Shown here: positions 6,607 to 12,047 of the stretch, piece after piece
Position numbering within the stretch: the first letter of the stretch is position 1
Layout: the number at the start of each line of letters is the position of its first letter
Source: DAOVQB01 sp023128935
Lineage (GTDB): Bacteria; Eisenbacteria; RBG-16-71-46; CAIMUX01; WJJG01
Direction of reading: 5' to 3'
Assembly (NCBI GenBank): GCA_030628905.1
Contig: DAOVQB010000071.1
Span: forward strand, 1-19,961
Length of the DNA: 19,961 nucleotides
Program-made: the position numbers and the translations under genes
Notes under the pieces: generated by a model
Told to the model about the DNA's origin: nothing
The model's database searches: none
The model's input: only the letters and a program-made list of their open reading frames with translations

Positions 6607-7800
6607 GTGTACATCCGTAAACAAATGGACGAGATGGCTCGCCGAATGCAGGAACCCCGGCGTCGGATCCAGATCCTCTTCGGCCCGCGCCAAGTGGGGA
6701 AGACCACCCTGGCCCGACAGATGATGGAAGTCCTGCCCCTGCCTTACCACTACGAGACCGCCGACGCCCACCAGGAGCCGGAGTTCCCCTGGCTCGAGCA
6801 TCACTGGGGCATCGCCCGCCGCGAGGCGGTGAGGGCCAGCGGCACCCAAGGTGCTGTTCTCATTCTCGATGAGGCCCAAAAGGTCCCGTCTTGGTCGGAG
6901 CTCGTCAAGAGGCTATGGGACGAGGATACTGCCAATGGCGTTCCTCTGAACGTCCTTTTGCTCGGTTCATCCCCGCTGCTCATGCAGCGCGGCCTCAGCG
7001 AGAGCCTAGCGGGGAGGTTTGAGCAGATCCACCTGATGCACTGGAGCTATGGCGAGATGCGGGAGGCTTTCGGATGGGATCTCGAATCCTATATCTTCTT
7101 CGGGGGCTATCCGGGTGCGGTGGACCTTGTAGGGGACGAGAGGCGGTGGTCGCGATACGTCAGAGACGCAATCATCGAACCTTCTCTCGTACGGGACGTG
7201 ATCGACATGGAGCCGATCAGGAAGCCCGCCCTTCTCCGGCAGCTCTTCACGCTAGCATGCGAGTATGGTAGCCAGGTGCTGTCGTACAACAAGATGCTGG
7301 GCCAACTGCACGATGCCGGGAACACCACGACTCTGGCCCACTATCTGGAACTCCTGAGTCGGATCGGGATGGTCTCGGGGCTGAGCAAGTTCGGTCGTAC
7401 TGAGGTGCAACGCCGGGACATTCCCAAGTTGCAAGTGTTCAACACCGCGCTCATGTCGGCAAGGGGCGCACTGGATTTCGAGACCGCCAGGCGCGATCAG
7501 ATCCGGTGGGGACGACTCGTAGAATCCGCAGTCGGAGCGCATATCCTCAACTCCATCGCCGGAGACAATATCGCGGCCTACTACTGGCGCGAGGGTGACA
7601 AGGAGGTCGACTTCGTGCTGCAGCATGGATCTAGAATCGCCGCCATCGAGGTCAAGTCCGGGCACAAACGGACGGGGCATTCCGGGCTCAATGCCTTCTC
7701 CGAGCGGTTCGCCCCGGATCGAGTGCTCCTGGTCGGCGGAGGGGGAATGCCGCTCGAGGAGTTCCTCCAGACACCGGTGAAGGATCTGTTCCGCTCCTGA
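6607..7800 (+). CDS. AAA ATPase with C-terminal DUF4143/nuclease-like domain
   Basis: 397 residues. Walker A is GPRQVGKT (26-33), Walker B AVLILDEAQK (D88-E89) and the sensor strand VLLLGSSPLL (116-125). Next come the family's domain-boundary motif YIFFGGYPGA (162-171) and a winged-helix-like segment (LSYNKMLGQLHDAGNTTTLAHYL, 225-247). The C-terminal core is YYWREGDKEVDFVL (E333, D335) with AIEVKSG (E348, K350), so all expected acidic and lysine positions are present. The start is GTG: GAGGA lies 8 bases before it, and (M)YIRK is the usual N-terminus of the family. A 22-bp repeat array precedes it, so it is probably separately regulated. It is fully intact, unlike the toxin-antitoxin genes on both sides. 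The role is unknown. Confidence 0.9.
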   Translation: MYIRKQMDEMARRMQEPRRRIQILFGPRQVGKTTLARQMMEVLPLPYHYETADAHQEPEFPWLEHHWGIARREAVRASGTQGAVLILDEAQKVPSWSELVKRLWDEDTANGVPLNVLLLGSSPLLMQRGLSESLAGRFEQIHLMHWSYGEMREAFGWDLESYIFFGGYPGAVDLVGDERRWSRYVRDAIIEPSLVRDVIDMEPIRKPALLRQLFTLACEYGSQVLSYNKMLGQLHDAGNTTTLAHYLELLSRIGMVSGLSKFGRTEVQRRDIPKLQVFNTALMSARGALDFETARRDQIRWGRLVESAVGAHILNSIAGDNIAAYYWREGDKEVDFVLQHGSRIAAIEVKSGHKRTGHSGLNAFSERFAPDRVLLVGGGGMPLEEFLQTPVKDLFRS

Positions 7801-7870
7801 CGCCTGTTTCCCCGGCGACAGGAAGACGATTCCCTTTGGAGGCCATGAGCCCGTGGCTTGACAAACCTGT

Positions 7871-8276
7871 CGGAGAATGACTGGCTCGCGCCAGGGGCGA
7901 TCTGGCACTGGCCCACACGCCACTGTGCGAAATGATCGCGCGGAACTGCCAGCTTGGGGAGAACCAGCGGTGCAGCGAAAGGCCTTGTGGAAACGACATC
8001 GGGAGATACTTGAGATCGCTGCGACCTATGGAGCCAAGCGTGTGTACGTGTTCGGGTCTGTAGCCAGAGGTGACGACGTGAACGTCGTGACTGAGAAAGG
8101 TCTGCGGCCCCGCATTCGCGAGCGCGTCATGCGAGAGGTATTGCCATTGTGAGAGACGATCGTGAAAGGCTTGCTGATATCCTCGAAGCTATCGAGCGAA
8201 TTGAGAAATACATGCACGTGGCCGCGATGAATTCGATAACGAGGAACTCATCCAGACATGGATCGTGCACTACCTC
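7871..8276 (+). repeat. Direct repeat, copy 2 (longer MntA/HepT segment)
   Basis: The ends (7871-7911 and 8099-8276) match copy 1 at 4258-4475. The middle, 7912-8098, exists only here and contains the N-terminal codons of the MntA-like gene. The two copies lie ~3.7 kb apart in the same orientation, flanking the DUF433 pair, the macro gene and the ATPase. Confidence 0.85.
7970..8152 (+). pseudogene. MntA-like nucleotidyltransferase antitoxin, catalytic segment deleted
   Basis: 60 codons in one frame. The N-terminus RHREILEIAATYGAKRVYVFGSVARGDD (residues 9-36) has the GSxxxRG motif. It runs directly into VNVVTEKGLRPRIRERVMREVLPL, the family's C-terminus. In normal MntA proteins (~95-100 residues) about 30-35 residues lie between, including the metal-binding DxD that follows the GSxxxRG motif. 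Here both the DxD and the following helix are gone without loss of frame. MntA neutralises HepT by AMPylation, which needs those residues, so this protein cannot act that way. The start GTG at 7970 is chosen for a GGGGAGA 7 bases upstream. Its TGA overlaps the HepT GTG by four bases. Confidence 0.75.
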
Positions 8277-8477
8277 CAGATTATTGGCGAAGCCTGTCGC
8301 TCAATCACGCCGGACTTCAAGTCCGCGCACTCCGAAGTATCATGGCGACAGATCATCGGCATGCGGAACATACTGGTCCACGACTACTTCGGTATTGACA
8401 AGGATGTTGTCTGGGGAGCGGTGGAGCGGGACATCCCACTGCTGAAGGAACGCATCCAGGCCTACTTGCAAGAGTAG
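8149..8477 (+). pseudogene. HepT-like (DUF86/HEPN) RNase toxin, frameshifted
   Basis: GTG at 8149 reads VRDDRERLADILEAIERIEKY and then loses the frame near 8208-8212, where copy 1 has one more base. From there another frame continues GRDEFDNEELIQTWIVHYL and QIIGEACRSITPDF, then SWRQIIGMRNILVHDYFGID with the HEPN active site R-N-I-L-V-H (R-x4-H), then VVWGAVERDIPLLKERIQAYL to TAG at 8475-8477. Restored, it would be ~109 residues, the normal size. As written, only an internal ATG could give a 70-residue piece containing the active site, without a good ribosome-binding site. It is coupled to the deleted MntA. Losing both toxin and antitoxin function is consistent with relaxed selection. Confidence 0.78.
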
Positions 8478-8561
8478 CGAATCACCCGCGATTATTCGTC
8501 TGAGGCTCTTGCCCTCTTCTTCGTCCGCTACGTGCGCTGGTTCATCCGATCTGAACTCTGC

Positions 8562-8599
8562 GCGAGATTGTCAAATGTCGTCATGAGATTCCTGTCTGA
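8562..8599 (+). repeat. 38-bp imperfect repeat, copy 2 (copy 1 at 3418-3455)
   Basis: 34 of 38 positions match the segment at 3418-3455, which lies in the tail of the gutted ATPase. Both contain AATGTCGTCATG. This copy is in non-coding sequence just after the HepT remnant. Similarity does not extend on either side. Confidence 0.65.
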
Positions 8600-8718
8600 T
8601 GGCTTCATGCTTCAGCGCTCACATCGGTAATGGGTGATGGCGCGGGATCATGATTCAGTCCCATGGAAGCGAAGATTTCCGCTACAATCTCCAGCTTCTT
8701 GTAGATCTCGATGGTGGC

Positions 8719-9129
8719 TTAGTCTTGCAGGATCAGGCCCGCTGGGAGGATGGGGAGAGGCAACTGTATGGGTGCCCCAAAGCAGGCTTGGGCTTTGGTG
8801 CCCAGCACGACGTCATTCTGACCGCACTCAACCCCAACACCTAGTGCGATCAGCATCAAGCCAGACAGGGCGAGTTCCCGTTCGGTTCTGATCGTGGCGT
8901 GAAGCAGAACTCTCGCAAGGTCTTCATCCTTCTCCGATCGGGAGTAGAATACCACCACGTCACAGTTGCGTGAGGATAGCGCCGTTGTGAAGGAAGAACC
9001 GAGTGTGCCGTGATCGCTCTTCGTCTTCGCGGCGGCATCTCTGCACGATAGAATGAGGATCAGTAACGGCACAGCGACCGTGACCAGAATCACACGCAGT
9101 CTGTATAGATGCACCGTCATTAGATTCAT
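8719..9129 (-). CDS. Hypothetical small protein with N-terminal lipoprotein-like signal
   Basis: 136 residues. Positions 12-29 form a hydrophobic signal segment (VILVTVAVPLLILILSC) that ends in a possible lipobox, I-L-S-C, followed by polar residues, so a lipoprotein is conceivable. The rest (CDVVVFYSRSEKDEDLARVLLHATIRTEREL, then a second hydrophobic stretch LALSGLMLIALGVGVE) shows no family I recognise. Two ATGs, at 9129 and 9120, are possible starts; AAGG lies immediately before the first. Neighbours do not help: it sits between HepT debris and the broken MazF, transcribed in the direction of the latter. It may be a real but unknown gene or a chance frame. Confidence 0.35.
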   Translation of the reverse strand: MNLMTVHLYRLRVILVTVAVPLLILILSCRDAAAKTKSDHGTLGSSFTTALSSRNCDVVVFYSRSEKDEDLARVLLHATIRTERELALSGLMLIALGVGVECGQNDVVLGTKAQACFGAPIQLPLPILPAGLILQD

Positions 9130-9244
9130 GCCTTAGCGGACCGAGCTCTCAGGCACGGCGAGGGCGTGCCCACCAGCGCTCATATCATCTCCCTGCAAAC
9201 TGGCTCCGTAAGGGGCCAGGGCCAAAGGCGCAAAGGGTCAATGG

Positions 9245-9519
9245 TCAACGGTCCTGCCGAACCATACGCTCTCGATCGACGGCCCGAATCTGGTCGAGGA
9301 CGATGAAACCGGTCTTGCGCGCGAAACGACAACGGATGCGGAAGGGGTATGGATGCTTGCCGGTCGTCAAGGGGCCACGATGAACGTGTGCAAGTAGAGA
9401 TTCAGCTCGTTGGGTGACACGACAAGGCATGGGCGGCATTTGCGGATCTCCCCGTCCCGCGTGGGGTTCAGGTCGACCAGGAAGATGTCTCCGCGACGCG
9501 CCGCCTCAGGGGCTACCAC
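9245..9519 (-). pseudogene. MazF/PemK-type mRNA interferase toxin, frameshifted and C-terminally truncated
   Basis: Starting at GTG 9519, which overlaps the antitoxin stop, the frame reads RRGDIFLVDLNPTRDGEIRK, then RPCLVVSPNELN and LYLHTFIVAP, and hits TGA at 9367-9369. One frame over, LTTGKHPYPFRIRCRF, then ARKTGFIVLDQIRAVDRERMV continues exactly where MazF should, ending QDR and TGA. One base is missing at a CCCC run around 9370-9375. The usual C-terminal helix after the RAVDRERL region is also absent. GDIFLVDLNP, the TxxGHPYPF-like strand and DQIRAVD are MazF hallmarks. No functional toxin can be made in one frame. Confidence 0.8.
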
Positions 9520-9761
9520 TGCCATTCCTCCTCATCGAAGCGAGTGGCGGTCGGCGGATCGAGGAGTCGGTCTTCGCCCCGCCGCCCAAGCTCCTGGGCG
9601 GCCTCGGCCCAGCTAGCGCGCGGTTGCTCAGCCCTGGCGATGACGATTGTCCCTGCGCGGACGCAGAGCTCGACCTCCTCTGACAGACCGGCTTCTTCAA
9701 TGAGGAGCTTGGGTAGGCGCACGCCTCGAGAGTTTCCGATACGAACCAGGCGGGTTCTCAT
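9513..9761 (-). CDS. MazE-like (AbrB/SpoVT fold) antitoxin
   Basis: 82 residues. The N-terminus MRTRLVRIGNSRGVRLPKLL is the swapped-hairpin DNA-binding fold of MazE/AbrB, with the conserved IGNSRGVRLP. The C-terminal part (residues ~45-82) is acidic and tryptophan-containing (SWAEAAQELGRRGE...FDEEEWQW), as in toxin-binding tails. The ATG at 9761 follows a perfect AAAGGAGGT with 6 bases of spacing; the frame extends upstream, but this site decides the start. A promoter with 11-bp-spaced ATTACA repeats lies just before it, suggesting autoregulation. The mazF-like partner starts within its last codons. The antitoxin shows no lesion. Confidence 0.87.
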   Translation of the reverse strand: MRTRLVRIGNSRGVRLPKLLIEEAGLSEEVELCVRAGTIVIARAEQPRASWAEAAQELGRRGEDRLLDPPTATRFDEEEWQW

Positions 9762-9783
9762 GTCGCACCTCCTTTCGTTGGTG

Positions 9784-9818
9784 ATTACAATATAATTACA
9801 TCCGCCCGCCACGGTCAA
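9784..9818 (-). promoter_or_regulatory. Promoter/operator of the mazE-like gene
   Basis: On the minus strand, TTGACC (9818-9813) and TATATT (9794-9789) are separated by 18 bases and fit -35 and -10 boxes. Read on the plus strand, ATTACA occurs at 9784-9789 and 9795-9800, one helical turn apart and overlapping the -10 box. This is where an AbrB-fold autorepressor would be expected to bind. Confidence 0.6.
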
Positions 9819-9943
9819 TAAGCCAAAGAGTGCTAACGTATGTCTTGGGGATCACCTGCATCACTCCCATACGTTCCTCGCCATGTCGTGCAACCCCAGC
9901 TCTATGGCAGACGCCGGAAGCTTGATGGTCCGGCCCACGACAC

Positions 9944-11326
9944 CTACGAGCCCAGACACTCCCGGCACAGCCTGCGTGCCTGGCAGATCAGGTAGAGGGG
10001 CAGCGACAGCAGCCGAAACGGCCGATTGCCACTGCTGCCACCGCCAGCCAAGCTGGTCCTGGCGTCGAGCAGCGATGGCACATCTGCGTTGAAGCGCAGG
10101 CCGAAACTCCGTTCCTTTTGGCGAAGGAAGGCGTGCAGCGACTTGAGCTTGCCGGTCTTGCCGACCTTCACCTCTATCGGTATTAGGTGCTGGCCCAACG
10201 AGATTAGGTAGTCGACCTCGGCACTGGATTGGCTCTTCTGACGCATCCAGCAGAAAGCTTCGGGCTCATCGTATAACTCGCCGGAATAGAGAAGGTGCTG
10301 GCCGACAAACTGCTCGCAGACCGCACCTGCATTGACGAGCATCACGTCCTCGACATCTTCGATGTCCAAGATGCTCAACCCACAGCTGCGGCAAAGAAGT
10401 CCCACGTCCATGAACAGCACCTTGAAACTGCGATCGTCGGCCTCCGCCCCTAGCGGTATCCCGTTGGCCGCCGTGCGGCGCACCCTGTGGGTCACTCTGG
10501 CCAGGCATAGCATTTCCAGCGCCCGGCCTAGCTCACGGGAGCGTTCATCTCGGGCGATGCGGCTATACATGAACTTGCTGCCCACCAACCGGGGGACCTT
10601 CGCGAAGACCTTCTCCATGCGGCGGCGGTCGACCTGTCGGCTGTACTTGGCGAAGTCGTCGCGGTAGGTCGAGAGGATGCTCTGCCTCACAGCCTCGCTC
10701 TCGCGCTGGCCTCCGGACTGCACAAACGCCTTTACCGAGGCAGGCATTCCACCCACCACCAGGAACTGTTTCACTTGCCGCATCAACTCGCCATGGAGTG
10801 CCTCGGGGACCTCCGCGCCAGGCAGGAAGCCGCGCACGAAATCCCTAAGCTGGTTCTTGCCCAATGCCAGCAGGAACTCCTCGAAGTTCATCGGGCCCAG
10901 GTGCAGATACTCGATGCGCCCGACCGGCATGGAGAAGCTGTGGTCCTTCAAGGCGAAGTCCAGCAGCGACCCAGCGGCAACGACGTGGAGTTCCGGCATC
11001 TTCTCGAAGAAGTAGCGCAGACACGCGAAAAGCTCCGGAGCGGCCTGGATCTCGTCCAGAAAGAGCAGCGTTTTCCCCGGCCTGACCTCCGTTCCGTAGC
11101 GCGCCCCGAGAAACTCGACGATCCTTGCGGGCTCTCTTGACTCGAACAGCGATGCGACGTTGTCATCCGTTTCCAGGTTGATCTCCAGAAGACCCTCGAA
11201 AGCCTGCGCCGCCAACATCCGCACCAGATGGGACTTGCCGACCTGCCGCGCCCCGCGGACCACGAGAGGCTTACGGCTGGTTCTGGACGTCCAGTCCATT
11301 AGGTAGTCCAAAGCGAATCTGTACAC
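9944..11326 (-). CDS. AAA ATPase with C-terminal DUF4143/nuclease-like domain
   Basis: 460 residues. Walker A is GARQVGKS (25-32), Walker B TLLFLDEIQ (D91-E92), the sensor VVAAGSLLDF (115-124), and the DUF4143 entry motif FLVVGGMPASV is at 188-198. An arginine- and lysine-rich helical region (220-285) leads to the nuclease-like core AEVDYLI (E370, D372) and IPIEVKVGK (E385, K387). The frame is open far upstream, but GTG at 11326 is taken as start: AGGGAGG precedes it by 6 bases, the upstream translation has no family likeness, and the promoter lies inside it. The gene is intact. It differs clearly from the other ATPases here (longer, GARQVGKS), so this is not a tandem duplication. Confidence 0.9.
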   Translation of the reverse strand: MYRFALDYLMDWTSRTSRKPLVVRGARQVGKSHLVRMLAAQAFEGLLEINLETDDNVASLFESREPARIVEFLGARYGTEVRPGKTLLFLDEIQAAPELFACLRYFFEKMPELHVVAAGSLLDFALKDHSFSMPVGRIEYLHLGPMNFEEFLLALGKNQLRDFVRGFLPGAEVPEALHGELMRQVKQFLVVGGMPASVKAFVQSGGQRESEAVRQSILSTYRDDFAKYSRQVDRRRMEKVFAKVPRLVGSKFMYSRIARDERSRELGRALEMLCLARVTHRVRRTAANGIPLGAEADDRSFKVLFMDVGLLCRSCGLSILDIEDVEDVMLVNAGAVCEQFVGQHLLYSGELYDEPEAFCWMRQKSQSSAEVDYLISLGQHLIPIEVKVGKTGKLKSLHAFLRQKERSFGLRFNADVPSLLDARTSLAGGGSSGNRPFRLLSLPLYLICQARRLCRECLGS

Positions 11327-11360
11327 CGCGTGCCTCCCTAAATGGCTAGATGCAAGTGTT

Positions 11361-11388
11361 ATTATCGCCATTTGGTGGCGCAATGCAA
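11361..11388 (-). promoter_or_regulatory. Promoter of the ATPase gene with inverted repeat in the spacer
   Basis: Minus-strand TTGCAT (11388-11383) and GATAAT (11366-11361) are 16 bases apart. The spacer contains the inverted repeat CGCCA-N5-TGGCG (11366-11380), which could be an operator. The GTG start lies about 35 bases downstream of the -10 box. Confidence 0.5.
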
Positions 11389-11508
11389 GGGTATTTCCGG
11401 CCGCGTTTGCTTGGAGAGCCAATCGTATCCCTGTGGTCCACGAAAGGCTGACACAACTGGGTCTGGCGGGGGGTGAGTTGTATGGCTTCAAGAGATTCAA
11501 CGTGTGAA

Positions 11509-11670
11509 TTAAAGGGACTCCTCGATCATGCTGATTGGGTCGCGGGGAACTTCCGCACGGTCGATAACCTCAAACCGGTCCGTGCCACGGTAGCGGACAC
11601 AGGTGATGTGGCTTTCTCGCACTAACCTCTGTGGATCTTTTCCAAAGAACAACGCACCCGCCTGAGGCGT
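11509..11670 (-). pseudogene. Fragment of an AlbA_2/HATPase-type putative transcriptional regulator
   Basis: About 50 codons read AGALFFGKDPQRLV, then SHITCVRYRGTDRFEVIDRAEV, then PISMIEESL and a stop. This matches the middle of the COG2865-like family (AlbA_2 Schlafen-type domain followed by a histidine-kinase-like ATPase fold): L-L-F-G-K-x-P-Q-R followed by the C-x-R-Y-K-G-T strand. The N-terminal AlbA_2 domain and the C-terminal half are missing, so it is a fragment of a ~400-residue protein. Upstream codons look random from about 11670. Immediately upstream lies the 11-bp triple repeat. It ends 6 bases beyond the open frame of the ATPase gene, on the same strand. Confidence 0.6.
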
Positions 11671-11715
11671 TGGCAAAGGCGACCATCTTCCGGCAGGCAC
11701 ATTGGGGTAACTAGT

Positions 11716-11750
11716 TTTGCGTCGCATTTGCGTTGCATTTGCGACGCAAA
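11716..11750. repeat. Three tandem 11-mers forming a palindrome
   Basis: TTTGCGTCGCA (11716), TTTGCGTTGCA (11727) and TTTGCGACGCA (11738) follow each other with no gap, then AA. Unit 1 and the sequence ending at 11750 are also inverted repeats of each other (TTTGCGTCGCA against TGCGACGCAAA). One helical turn per unit fits a protein-binding site for the fragmentary regulator gene or for its lost neighbour. Confidence 0.7.
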
Positions 11751-11929
11751 TCAAATCCCCACAAATAGCCCAATCGGCACAACTCTCTGGTGTATCGGTT
11801 TCACCAGAAGAAACGAAAGCTAGGCGGTGACCATCAGGAGACCAGCAGGGCAGGCTGATGTAGGGTCCGGCGAACCGCGTGGCCTGCCCCGCATGCCCGC
11901 CATGCGCTCATGTTGGAAGAGGCTCAGGA

Positions 11930-11959
11930 TTGCCGAAGGCACACGGATTGGCGTACAAT
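11930..11959 (+). promoter_or_regulatory. Candidate promoter of the carboxypeptidase gene
   Basis: TTGCCG (11930-11935) and TACAAT (11954-11959, five of six consensus bases) are 18 bases apart. The leader to the first ATG would be about 80 bases. The rest of the 11755-12047 gap shows no gene. Confidence 0.45.
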
Positions 11960-12047
11960 TGTTTAGTCGGGAAAAGCGTGATCGGAGGGCGCGGATTCCA
12001 CGTCGGAGCTGTGCGATGAGGGCTCGCGGAACCCGAGAAGCTCGGAG

